Origin: Eubacteriales bacterium
Lineage (GTDB): Bacteria; Bacillota; Clostridia; Oscillospirales; Oscillospiraceae
Direction of reading: 5' to 3'
DNA length: 53,087 bases
Assembly (NCBI GenBank): GCA_030529655.1
Contig: JAUMWJ010000002.1
Span: 7,010 to 60,096, forward strand
The translations under genes were made by a program, and so were the position numbers. The notes below the pieces were generated by a model. That model did no database searches. It was not told the origin of the DNA and saw nothing but the letters and a program-made list of their open reading frames with translations. Each line of letters opens with the position of its first letter. Within the stretch, counting starts at the first letter, position 1. Shown piece after piece: positions 17,563 to 25,067 of this stretch.

Positions 17563-19196
17563 AAAAGTTTGACCTGAAAAAGCTGAAGGACATTGACTAT
17601 AAGAAGCTGGCCAAGGATTTCTGGTACGGCAAGCCCCATGGTGAACGCCGTCTGGGCGATCTGTACTGCGAAAAGACCGGCCTTTACAAGCACCGTGAGT
17701 GGCGCGGCTTCAAGGACACCATGTACTACTTCAACATGATCTGGCTGTATAACTACGGCAGCATCGTGGCTGAGGTACTTAAGAGCGGCGGTCTGGAGGG
17801 CCTGCCCCTGTTTGTCAAGGGCCTGTGGCGCTATCGTTGGATCGGTCAGGCCTATCTGCCCGTTCTGCATTGGTTCGACCGCGGTCTGGAAGGTATGCGC
17901 GGTGAGACCCTGCGCGCCAGCGCATGGCACTATAACGCCATGGTGGGTGTTTCCGTACAGCAGATCCTGAATATGCTCAAGGCTGATGCCAATATGCACG
18001 GCGGCAAGCATAACGATACGTGGAAGCACACCATTGCCCACAAGGAAACCCTGTGGGGCGGCGTGTTCTATCCCTGGTCTGATAAGTTCCAGAACGTGCC
18101 CATGGAGATGATCCCTTACTTCGTCACCTGCCACGTTAACAACCATACCGTTCTGAACTACATCGACGCGGTGCAGTCCATCGGTCTGCCCGGTGACCCA
18201 TGTCCCATGTGTCAGGCAGAGGCCGGATTGTTCGTGCTGGACGATATGCCCGATTACGCTCCTTTCATGGTGTCCACCAACGAGGCCTGCGACGGTTCTG
18301 TTGCAAGCACCGTACTGCAGGAGTGGCTGTGGGATAAGCCCCTGTTTGCTATGCCTCAGCCCATGCAGTTTGACGATCCTCTGGTTCAGGAGCATTGTGC
18401 CAACGAGATCCGCGAGCTGTGGAAGTTCGTGGAGGAGCAGACCGGCGTGGCACCGAACTTTGACCTGATGAACAAGCGTCTGGAAAGCCAGAACGAGCTG
18501 CAGCGCTTCGAGTGGGAGAAGTGGGACGTGGCCGCAAACACCAATCATTATCCCATCAACGGCGTGGCACAGGCTCTGTACCGCATCTATCAGTCCCAGT
18601 ATGGCGATAATCCCATCTGGCATAGAACAGATAAGCGCGTACGCAAGATCATGGAGAAGTGCGTCGAGCAGAGAATCGATACCTTCCCCAAGACCCGCCA
18701 CCGCGTGATCGCATGGTCCTGCGCACCGTTGTATTACTCCAACTGGTGTACTTGGGCTTACAACTGCTGGGGTCTGAACACTATTATTAATATGGACTCT
18801 CTGATGTTCAACATGACTATCCGTACCGATAATCTGGACAATACCGTTCTGGATATGGCTCGCTATCATGAGTGGGCTCCCATGCGCCGTATGGCCGTCG
18901 GCGGTATGCACCACATCTTCGAGCTGTGGGAGTACATGGAGAAATTCCATTGCGATATGGTCATGATGTATGACCAGCTGCAGTGCAAGGGTATGCAGGG
19001 TGTTCACGGTATGTTCGAGGATGAGTTCCGTGCCCGTGATATCCACGCCATCTGGATGCCTCACGCTCTGCCCGATAAGCGTACCGTATCCCGCAGTGAG
19101 ATCCGTACCATCATTAACGACTATATGACCACCGTCATGCATGAAGAGCCTATCGACCCGTCCCTGCTGGACTTCGATGATTCTCAGGGCTGGTAA
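17559..19196 (+). CDS. 2-hydroxyacyl-CoA dehydratase-family large subunit, set 1 (B1)
   Basis: This 545-residue protein is the larger partner of A1 and a distant paralogue of B2. Residues about 1-160 are an N-terminal extension not typical of HgdA. The dehydratase fold follows, with cysteines at GDPCPMC (215, 218), NEACDGSV, AWSC (388), NCWG (403) and QLQCKGMQG (476). The C-terminus closes on EPIDPSLLDFDD, shared with B2. The start is the ATG overlapping the A1 stop, with GGGGGTG upstream. Together A1 and B1 would make a heterodimer with one or two Fe-S clusters. A long antisense ORF here is only a shadow. Confidence 0.78.
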   Translation: MKKFDLKKLKDIDYKKLAKDFWYGKPHGERRLGDLYCEKTGLYKHREWRGFKDTMYYFNMIWLYNYGSIVAEVLKSGGLEGLPLFVKGLWRYRWIGQAYLPVLHWFDRGLEGMRGETLRASAWHYNAMVGVSVQQILNMLKADANMHGGKHNDTWKHTIAHKETLWGGVFYPWSDKFQNVPMEMIPYFVTCHVNNHTVLNYIDAVQSIGLPGDPCPMCQAEAGLFVLDDMPDYAPFMVSTNEACDGSVASTVLQEWLWDKPLFAMPQPMQFDDPLVQEHCANEIRELWKFVEEQTGVAPNFDLMNKRLESQNELQRFEWEKWDVAANTNHYPINGVAQALYRIYQSQYGDNPIWHRTDKRVRKIMEKCVEQRIDTFPKTRHRVIAWSCAPLYYSNWCTWAYNCWGLNTIINMDSLMFNMTIRTDNLDNTVLDMARYHEWAPMRRMAVGGMHHIFELWEYMEKFHCDMVMMYDQLQCKGMQGVHGMFEDEFRARDIHAIWMPHALPDKRTVSRSEIRTIINDYMTTVMHEEPIDPSLLDFDDSQGW

Positions 19197-19211
19197 GAGG
19201 AGGAAAAAGTA

Positions 19212-19430
19212 ATGAAGAAATTTTTGAAGATTCTGGGCAAGATCCTGCTCATCGCCGGCGGCATCTATGCTGCACTGTTTGCTGTTTTCTTTTTCGATCT
19301 GGATGGCAAGGCCATTTTCCATGGTGTAGAGCCTTTCCTGGTAAAGCACTATGACAAGATGGAGCGCAAGGATCCCCTGAAGGCTCCCTATGAAATGAAC
19401 AAGCCCCATATTGACTACGGCACCAAGTAA
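19212..19430 (+). CDS. Small single-pass membrane protein, set 1
   Basis: A 72-residue protein with a basic start (MKKFLKILGK), one transmembrane helix (about 10-29) and a short soluble tail (FFDLDGKAIFHGVEPFLVKH onward). It resembles the 55-residue protein at 24048-24215 in length, topology and the pattern after the helix (FFFDLDGK versus YFWNLDQK). Each dehydratase-like operon thus has one. It may anchor or organise the complex at the membrane (inference). AGAGGAGG lies just before the ATG. No named family is recognised. Confidence 0.72.
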   Translation: MKKFLKILGKILLIAGGIYAALFAVFFFDLDGKAIFHGVEPFLVKHYDKMERKDPLKAPYEMNKPHIDYGTK

Positions 19431-19443
19431 GAGGAGGATATAG

Positions 19444-20247
19444 GACTATGAAATATTTTGGCGGTTGCGATGTAGGTTCCACCTACACTAAGGCAGTCAT
19501 TCTGGACGAAAACGGCAAGATCTGCGCCGATACCACCATCCGCAGCAAGATCAATTCCGAGATTTCTGCCAAGCTGGCTATGGAAGAAGTGCTCAGCAAG
19601 GTGGGATTGAATTCCTCCGAAGAACTTGCATATCTGATCGGTACCGGTTATGGCCGTAATAAGGTGCCTTTCGCTGACGAGAATATCTCCGAGATCTCCT
19701 GTCACGCTATGGGTGTCCATGTTACCGACCCCTCCGTCAAGGCCATCATTGATATTGGCGGCCAGGACGTCAAGGGTATCTCCATCGACACCGACGGCAC
19801 CGTGAAGAATTTCGCTATGAATGATAAGTGCGCTGCCGGTACCGGCCGCTTCTACGAGGCCATGGCCCGTTCCTTTGAAATGAGTCTGCCTGAGTTTTCC
19901 AACCTGAGCTTGACGGCCAAGAATGTGATTCCCATTACCGCACAATGCACCGTGTTTGCAGAATCCGAGGTCATTACGCTGGTGGGTGAAGGCAAACCCA
20001 TGGATGAGATTGCTGCCGGTATCCAGATGGCAGTTGCCAAGCGCTGCTTCGTCATGAGCAAAAAAGCCGGCGCCACCGACTCTATCACGCTGACCGGCGG
20101 CTGTGCCAAAAACGCCGGTCTGAAGCAGGCCATCGAGCATGTGCTGAAGCTGAAAGTTATCAATCTCAAGACCGATCCCCAACTGATGGGCGCTCTGGGT
20201 GCTGCTGAGTATGCCCGTCAGAAGGGTATGGCGTAAGGAACGAAAGG
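19444..20247 (+). repeat. Inverted repeat copy 1 (activator gene)
   Basis: This segment covers the whole activator gene plus four bases before and eleven after it. It recurs in inverted orientation at 24224-25027. By eye there are about 45 mostly silent differences over about 800 bp. There are long identical blocks, including one of roughly 90 bp around the CAAGTGRF codons. This is enough for homologous recombination. Confidence 0.85.
19448..20236 (+). CDS. Acyl-CoA dehydratase activase-type ATPase (BadF/HgdC family), copy 1
   Basis: A 262-residue ASKHA-fold ATPase of the HgdC/FldI/BcrA family. Such proteins form a homodimer that bridges a 4Fe-4S cluster and uses ATP to fire one electron into a dehydratase-type partner. 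The phosphate loops are DVGSTYTKAV (8-17) and IDIGGQDVKG. The cluster Cys is at 128 in NDKCAAGTGRF, and a second conserved Cys is at 167 (AQCTVFAESE). The protein differs from copy 2 at only two positions (S50N, N55K). It ends operon 1 after the small membrane protein. AGAGGAGG precedes the ATG. Confidence 0.92.
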   Translation: MKYFGGCDVGSTYTKAVILDENGKICADTTIRSKINSEISAKLAMEEVLSKVGLNSSEELAYLIGTGYGRNKVPFADENISEISCHAMGVHVTDPSVKAIIDIGGQDVKGISIDTDGTVKNFAMNDKCAAGTGRFYEAMARSFEMSLPEFSNLSLTAKNVIPITAQCTVFAESEVITLVGEGKPMDEIAAGIQMAVAKRCFVMSKKAGATDSITLTGGCAKNAGLKQAIEHVLKLKVINLKTDPQLMGALGAAEYARQKGMA

Positions 20248-20271
20248 CACTTGCAAAAAGAGGTTATTTCC

Positions 20272-20583
20272 ATGGATGAACAGATACACGAACACGGCCA
20301 TCATCACCATCATCATGCCCATTCCCACACTCAGACCAAGGCGGTGCTGAATCGGCTGTCTCGCGCACAGGGGCATCTGGAATCTGTCCGAAAAATGGTG
20401 GAACGCGGCGAGGACTGTGCAGAGGTGTTGATGCAGCTCAGCGCTGTCATTTCGGCCCTGAACAGTACCGGACGCGTGATTTTAAAAGATCACATTGAAC
20501 ATTGTATTGTCGATGCAGTAGAGGAGAACGATACCCAGGCCATTGGACAACTCAATGCTGCCATTGACAGATTTATGAGATGA
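20272..20583 (+). CDS. CsoR/RcnR-family metal-sensing regulator with His-rich N-terminus
   Basis: A 103-residue DUF156 (CsoR/RcnR/FrmR) protein. The family fold begins at about 21 (TKAVLNRLSRAQGHLESVRKM). The sensing residues match the Cys-His-Cys pattern: C49 (GEDCAEVL), H74 and C78 (KDHIEHC). Before the fold comes a tail with nine His in about 14 residues (HEHGHHHHHHAHSH), unusual for CsoR and more like nickel or zinc buffers. It could repress one or both operons of this region in response to Ni, Cu or Zn (inference). I chose ATG 20272, with AAAGAGG upstream, over TTG 20251. Confidence 0.82.
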   Translation: MDEQIHEHGHHHHHHAHSHTQTKAVLNRLSRAQGHLESVRKMVERGEDCAEVLMQLSAVISALNSTGRVILKDHIEHCIVDAVEENDTQAIGQLNAAIDRFMR

Positions 20584-20618
20584 TGGTAATATAATCAGCG
20601 TAAATAAGGAGATTGCAC

Positions 20619-20876
20619 ATGGAAAAAGTGAAATATTTTCTGAAAAATGCAGCCATACAAACGGCGGAATTCTTGCTGGATATTGTGAAAAAAACCGTGG
20701 CAACAACTACGCGGTTGTTGGCAAAGGGAAGCGGCAAGCTTGTGAAGTTTGCAGGTGCTAAGGTGAAACAATTTGCTGCTGTGAACAAACAACCTTTGCT
20801 ATTTGCGGCGATGATCGTGTCAGCAGCCGCAATGGTTGTGTCCGGTGTGTTTTTCCTGCTGGGAAGAAAAAAGTAA
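20619..20876 (+). CDS. Small membrane-anchored protein of unknown function
   Basis: An 85-residue protein with an amphipathic Lys/Ala-rich N-terminal half (KNAAIQTAEFLLDIVKKTVA) and one C-terminal transmembrane helix (about 60-81) before a RKK end. It has a good AAGGAG site before the ATG at 20619. It lies between the CsoR-like gene and htpG and inside the segment bounded by the activator repeats. No family is recognised. Confidence 0.6.
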   Translation: MEKVKYFLKNAAIQTAEFLLDIVKKTVATTTRLLAKGSGKLVKFAGAKVKQFAAVNKQPLLFAAMIVSAAAMVVSGVFFLLGRKK

Positions 20877-20883
20877 TCAAGAC

Positions 20884-20920
20884 GAAACGAGGGTCGCTTT
20901 CGCGGGCCCTCGTTTCTACC
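20884..20920 (+). terminator. Terminator-like hairpin before htpG
   Basis: The stem GAAACGAGGG with CCCTCGTTTC is extended by GGTCGC/GCGGGCC pairing around a TTTC loop. The T-run after it is weak. It separates operon 1 and its appended genes from htpG. Confidence 0.6.
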
Positions 20921-20948
20921 GTAGTGAATCAAATGAGGAGGTCTTTTT

Positions 20949-22835
20949 TTGGAAAGAAAGGAATTTAAAGCGGAATCAAAACGCTTGCTGGATTTGATGA
21001 TCAACTCGATCTATACGCATAAGGAAATCTTCCTGCGGGAGATCATCTCCAATGCTTCCGATGCCATTGATAAGCTGTGCTATCTCAGCTTGACAGATGA
21101 CAAAGTGGGTATGAAGCGTGAGGATTTTGAAATTCGTTTGGTGCTTGATAAAGAGAACCGCACGCTGACTGTCAGCGACAACGGTATCGGTATGAGCAAG
21201 GAGGAACTGGAAAGTCATCTGGGTGTGATCGCATCCAGCGGCAGTTTTCAATTCCGCCAGGAAATGGACGACAACGCCAAAGAGGAAACGGACATTATCG
21301 GTCAATTTGGCGTGGGTTTCTATTCGGCTTTCATGGTGGCAGACCATATCACTGTGGTCACAAAAAAGTACGGTGAGGAGCAGGCATATCGCTGGGAATC
21401 CTCCGGCGTGGAGGGTTACACCATTGAACCGTGTGAGAAGGCGTCTGTCGGTACGGATATTATCATGCATATCAAGGAAGACGGCGAGGAAAAGGACGAG
21501 TACAGCCGGTATCTGCGCGAATATCCTCTGTACAAGCTGGTGAAAAAGTACTCTGACTATATCCGCTTCCCCATCAAGATGCTGATGCCCCATCCGCAAC
21601 TGAAAGAGGGCAGTTCCAAGGAAAATCCCGAATACGAGGAAGTTTTCGAGTACGATACCCTCAACAGTATGATGCCTCTGTGGCAGCGGAAAAAGAGTGA
21701 GGTCACCAAAGAGGAATACGATACATTCTATCAGGAACGATTTGGTGAACATACAGTACCGCAGTCGGTGATCACGGCGTCTGTGGAGGGTGCCGTGACC
21801 TACAAAGCGCTGCTATTCATTCCCTCCCAGGCGAATAACAAGTACTATACAGACGATTTTGAGCCGGGTCTGCAGCTTTACAGTGCCGGTGTAATGATCA
21901 TGGACAAGTGCGCCGATTTGCTGCCCGATTGCTTCAACTTTGTGCGCGGTGTGGTGGATTCTCCGGATTTGAGCTTGAACATTTCCCGCGAACTGCTGCA
22001 GCATGACCGTCAACTGAAGGTGATCTCCAATAATCTGGAGAAAAAAATTAGGGCCGAACTGGAACGCATGCTGCGCGATGAACGCGAGGAATATGAGAAG
22101 TTCTATCAGAACTTCGGCCGTCAGTTGAAGCTGTGCGCGTTGGACGATTACGGTTCTAAGAAGGAACAGCTCCAGGATCTGCTTCTGTTCTACTCCTCTA
22201 CGGAAAAGAAGCTGGTGACGCTGGGCGAATATGTGGACCGCATGAGCGAGAAGCAGAAGTTTATCTATTTCGCTGCCGGCGACAGTGTGGAGGCCATTGA
22301 TCATATGCCTCAGACGGAGATTTTGAAGGATCACAATATGGAGATCCTGTATTTCACCGATCAGGCCGATGAATTTATTTCCGATCTGTTCCGGACTTAC
22401 AAGGATAAGCCCTTCCGCAGCGCTATTGATGGCGATTTGGAGCTGGACGACGTGAAAAAAACGGACGAAACGGATGCCCATAAGGAAGCGTTTGACTTCA
22501 TCAAGGAAACATTAGGTGGCCGTGTGGATGAGGTAAAGGCCTCTGCCAAGCTGAAAACGCATCCGGTTTGCCTTAGCAGCGGCGAGGGCGTAACATTTGA
22601 GATGGAAAAGTATTTTAAAGCCATGCAACCGGATATGAATATTAAGGCAAAGCGTATTCTGGAGCTGAATGTAGATCATCCGGCGTTTATTGCCTTTGAA
22701 ACGGCTCGTATCATTGAACCGGAAAAGGCGAAGAAATACGCGGAAATTCTTTTTAATCAGGCACAGTTGATCGCCGGTTTGCCTATTGACAACCCGTCAG
22801 CTTATACAGACCTGATTTGCAGTTTGTGGAAGTAA
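20949..22835 (+). CDS. htpG: Chaperone protein HtpG (bacterial Hsp90)
   Basis: HtpG is an ATP-dependent dimeric chaperone. The 628-residue protein has the GHKL ATPase signatures LREIISNASDAIDK, VSDNGIGMSKEEL and GQFGVGFYSAF. The middle-domain motifs are VRGVVDSPDLSLNISRELLQ and the DRQLKVI stretch. The start is TTG at 20949: GAGGAGG lies eight bases before it, and MERKEFKAESKRLLDLM aligns with other HtpG starts. No ATG fits. No CIRCE or other heat-shock operator is visible upstream. The gene sits inside the segment between the inverted activator copies. Confidence 0.95.
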   Translation: MERKEFKAESKRLLDLMINSIYTHKEIFLREIISNASDAIDKLCYLSLTDDKVGMKREDFEIRLVLDKENRTLTVSDNGIGMSKEELESHLGVIASSGSFQFRQEMDDNAKEETDIIGQFGVGFYSAFMVADHITVVTKKYGEEQAYRWESSGVEGYTIEPCEKASVGTDIIMHIKEDGEEKDEYSRYLREYPLYKLVKKYSDYIRFPIKMLMPHPQLKEGSSKENPEYEEVFEYDTLNSMMPLWQRKKSEVTKEEYDTFYQERFGEHTVPQSVITASVEGAVTYKALLFIPSQANNKYYTDDFEPGLQLYSAGVMIMDKCADLLPDCFNFVRGVVDSPDLSLNISRELLQHDRQLKVISNNLEKKIRAELERMLRDEREEYEKFYQNFGRQLKLCALDDYGSKKEQLQDLLLFYSSTEKKLVTLGEYVDRMSEKQKFIYFAAGDSVEAIDHMPQTEILKDHNMEILYFTDQADEFISDLFRTYKDKPFRSAIDGDLELDDVKKTDETDAHKEAFDFIKETLGGRVDEVKASAKLKTHPVCLSSGEGVTFEMEKYFKAMQPDMNIKAKRILELNVDHPAFIAFETARIIEPEKAKKYAEILFNQAQLIAGLPIDNPSAYTDLICSLWK

Positions 22836-22855
22836 AGCTTGCGGAAATGAATAGA

Positions 22856-22895
22856 AAAACCGACAACGGCAAATCGCTGTTGTCGGTTTTTATTT
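22856..22895. terminator. Bidirectional terminator between htpG and the Ada-like gene
   Basis: The stem AAAACCGACAAC with GTTGTCGGTTTT is flanked by A on one side and T on the other. It separates the convergent operons and overlaps the stop of the minus-strand gene. Confidence 0.85.
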
Positions 22896-23261
22896 GTCGG
22901 GGTGGCAAACGCCGCACGGCTCGTAACCGGCTGCGACCGCATCGTCAACGGTGGCAAAGGAAATACGATTCACCTCTTTGATGCCGGCGGCATGCCGGCA
23001 GTCTGTCCTGTGGTATTTCTCTCCGTTTTTGCTGGCTGTAAAGTTGCCGGCGATGGGGGTTGGTTCCTCCTCTGCTTGCGATTCTTCGACAAGGTCGGGC
23101 GTTTCACTTTGCCGGTCGATGGTAATTTGATATGTATCCGTTGTTTGACCGTGATAAAAATCGGAAATCAGAAACGCGGCATAGATCGATAATGTAGCTG
23201 CGGTAATCAGTAAAATCGGGAAAAGCCAGCGTTTATCATTGTGAGATTGCAACATGATCAT
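22890..23261 (-). CDS. Membrane-anchored protein with Ada-like metal-binding domain
   Basis: A 123-residue protein. One transmembrane helix (about 13-33) is followed by an acidic, Pro/Glu-rich linker (SETPDLVEESQAEEEPTP). A C-terminal domain (about 75-123) follows, with YHRTDCRHA, a conserved AVAAGYEPC and a final CGVCHP. This resembles the Cys-liganded zinc domain of Ada that often ends Firmicute lipoproteins and nucleases. The start may be the ATG at 23261 or the ATG two codons later. It is the last gene of the minus-strand series and faces outside the cell by topology (inference). Confidence 0.65.
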   Translation of the reverse strand: MIMLQSHNDKRWLFPILLITAATLSIYAAFLISDFYHGQTTDTYQITIDRQSETPDLVEESQAEEEPTPIAGNFTASKNGEKYHRTDCRHAAGIKEVNRISFATVDDAVAAGYEPCGVCHPDK

Positions 23262-23276
23262 CTACCTTATGGAGTG

Positions 23277-23312
23277 AACCCTCTGCCATATGCGGCAGAG
23301 GGTTGCTGTTTT
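23277..23312. terminator. Intergenic hairpin after the ACS-like gene
   Basis: The stem AACCCTCTGCC with GGCAGAGGGTT has a short loop. On the minus strand it lies between the ACS-like and Ada-like genes, but no run of T follows. It is more likely a transcript-stabilising or partial-termination hairpin than a full terminator. Confidence 0.5.
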
Positions 23313-24048
23313 ATTCAGTCGTGTGTTTTTCCTTGCCGAAATGCAGTTCGCGCATGCCCTCTACCTCGTCACAAATGGACTTGAGGTTGCATGAACCGCA
23401 ATCGGTGGGCATACCCTCCAGAATTTTGGTCAAAGACATGGTAATGTCATGGACATTTTTGGCACTTTTCATAAGCCCGGTATAGTCGGCATCGGGCGCA
23501 GTAATAAACAGCAGTTTGACATTAAGAATATTGGGATTCTCTTTATACTGCCGAATAAAACGATTGCCGATTTTCTCAAAGGTAATGCCATCACGAATGG
23601 ACTCCTTGCTGATACGCACCTGTTCACGATTGCTCTCAGAGGAGGTTCGGATCATATAACCCTTGGGAAATACACGGTACTTGACGAAATCCATGTCTTG
23701 GATCGCGCGGAATGCCTGCTCCGTATCGTTCTCGTCATCACTTTCAATGTCACCGACACGGAGGAGCGTAATACGGGCATAGGCGGAATCGGCCTTCAAC
23801 TCGTTCAAGTCAGGACCGTAAACGAAAATTTCATCCTTGTTCACCAACTGGGGGCTGGTAGTGACACAGGTGAAATTGACTGCCGGCTTATTTTCACCGC
23901 CCAATTCATACGCTGCGTCACGCAGCATGACAAGCTCAAAATTGCCGGTATCTGTCCATGCCTTGGCAGGATCGTAGGGAAATACGCGAGGGGTGGAGAA
24001 ACCGACTTGCTCGGCCACCTTGCGAATAATCGGATGATACAGTTCCAT
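23311..24048 (-). CDS. Free-standing acetyl-CoA synthase (AcsB/CdhC)-like protein
   Basis: A 245-residue protein that resembles the middle domain of the CODH/ACS beta subunit. Points of similarity are DEIFVYGPDLNEL, the YRVFPKGYMIRTS region, REQVRISKESI and then an alpha/beta segment ending LLFITAPDADY. The C-terminus has C217-x2-C220-x5-C226 in DCGSCNLKSICDEVEGMREL. This differs from the A-cluster spacing of true AcsB, and the flanking AcsB domains are missing. It may bind a metal or Fe-S centre and serve the dehydratase-like pair. The start shares one base with the stop of the small membrane gene (TGATG). Annotation as ACS would overstate it. Confidence 0.62.
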   Translation of the reverse strand: MELYHPIIRKVAEQVGFSTPRVFPYDPAKAWTDTGNFELVMLRDAAYELGGENKPAVNFTCVTTSPQLVNKDEIFVYGPDLNELKADSAYARITLLRVGDIESDDENDTEQAFRAIQDMDFVKYRVFPKGYMIRTSSESNREQVRISKESIRDGITFEKIGNRFIRQYKENPNILNVKLLFITAPDADYTGLMKSAKNVHDITMSLTKILEGMPTDCGSCNLKSICDEVEGMRELHFGKEKHTTE

Positions 24049-24215
24049 CAGAACTTGATGTCGGTCTTCTTGCGATCGAAAATCTTATTTACCTGAACAT
24101 AAGCCCAGCCCAACAGCTTTTGATCCAGGTTCCAGAAGTATACCACGAACAGCACACCTACAATGGCAGTCAAAATCGCGATGATCTTGGAAATAATCTT
24201 AAATGCTTTGCACAT
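24048..24215 (-). CDS. Small single-pass membrane protein, set 2
   Basis: A 55-residue protein with one helix (about 8-28, IISKIIAILTAIVGVLFVVY) and a short tail (FWNLDQKLLGWAYVQVNKIF). It is the counterpart of the 72-residue protein in operon 1. I chose ATG 24215 because GAAAGGAG lies six bases upstream. The extension to 24281 runs into the activator gene. It is coupled to the ACS-like gene through TGATG. Confidence 0.72.
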   Translation of the reverse strand: MCKAFKIISKIIAILTAIVGVLFVVYFWNLDQKLLGWAYVQVNKIFDRKKTDIKF

Positions 24216-24223
24216 AACGAACT

Positions 24224-25027
24224 CCTTTCGTTCCTTACGCCATGCCCTTCTGACGGGCATACTCAGCAGCACCCAGAGCACCCATCAACTGGGGGTCGGT
24301 CTTGAGATTGATAACTTTCAGCTTCAGCACATGCTCAATCGCCTGCTTCAGACCGGCGTTTTTGGCGCAGCCGCCGGTCAGCGTGATAGAGTCAGTGGCG
24401 CCGGCCTTTTTGCTCATGACGAAGCAGCGCTTGGCAACTGCCATCTGGATACCAGCAGCGATCTCGTCCATGGGCTTGCCTTCACCAACGAGGGTGATAA
24501 CCTCGGACTCTGCAAACACGGTGCACTGTGCGGTAATGGGAATCACATTCTTGGCCGTCAAGCTAAGGTTGGAAAACTCAGGCAGACTCATTTCAAAGGA
24601 ACGGGCCATGGCCTCGTAGAAGCGGCCGGTACCGGCAGCGCACTTATCATTCATAGCAAAATTTTTCACGGTGCCGTCGGTATCGATGGAGATACCCTTA
24701 ACGTCCTGGCCGCCGATATCAATGATGGCCTTCACGGAGGGATCGGTGACATGCACACCCATGGCGTGACAGGAGATCTCAGAGATATTCTCGTCAGCAA
24801 AAGGCACCTTATTACGGCCGTAACCGGTACCGATCAGATATGCAAGTTCTTCGGAGGACTTCAGACCCACCTTGTTCAGCACTTCTTCCATAGCCAGTTT
24901 GGCAGAGATCTCAGAGTTGATCTTGCTGCGGATCGTGGTATCGGCACAGATCTTGCCGTTCTCGTCCAGAATGACTGCCTTAGTGTAGGTGGAACCTACG
25001 TCACAACCGCCAAAATATTTCATAGTC
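24224..25027 (-). repeat. Inverted repeat copy 2 (activator gene)
   Basis: This is the reverse-orientation partner of 19444-20247. The similarity includes the four bases before the start codon and eleven bases after the stop. The spacer between the copies is about 4.0 kb and holds the CsoR-like gene, a membrane-protein gene, htpG, the Ada-like gene, the ACS-like gene and the small membrane gene. Confidence 0.85.
24235..25023 (-). CDS. Acyl-CoA dehydratase activase-type ATPase (BadF/HgdC family), copy 2
   Basis: This 262-residue ASKHA activator is identical to copy 1 except at residues 50 and 55, with the same Cys 128 and Cys 167 cluster motifs. A2 and B2 are clearly diverged from A1 and B1, yet the activators are almost the same. 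The silent differences at DNA level show the copies are not a brand-new duplication. Gene conversion or strong selection to serve both partner pairs is more likely. AAAAAGGAG precedes the ATG. It follows B2 in the minus-strand operon. Confidence 0.92.
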   Translation of the reverse strand: MKYFGGCDVGSTYTKAVILDENGKICADTTIRSKINSEISAKLAMEEVLNKVGLKSSEELAYLIGTGYGRNKVPFADENISEISCHAMGVHVTDPSVKAIIDIGGQDVKGISIDTDGTVKNFAMNDKCAAGTGRFYEAMARSFEMSLPEFSNLSLTAKNVIPITAQCTVFAESEVITLVGEGKPMDEIAAGIQMAVAKRCFVMSKKAGATDSITLTGGCAKNAGLKQAIEHVLKLKVINLKTDPQLMGALGAAEYARQKGMA

Positions 25028-25067
25028 GTAAAACTCCTTTTTATGTAGTGAATTTTATGAGAAATGC

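Noticed and set aside
17541..19409. A 622-codon ORF antisense to B1
   Set aside because: It mirrors a highly biased coding gene, gives a His/Leu-rich protein without domains, and has no ribosome site. B1 has family motifs and coupled translation.
20877..20948. CIRCE heat-shock operator before htpG
   Set aside because: The TTAGCACTC-N9-GAGTGCTAA pattern is absent.
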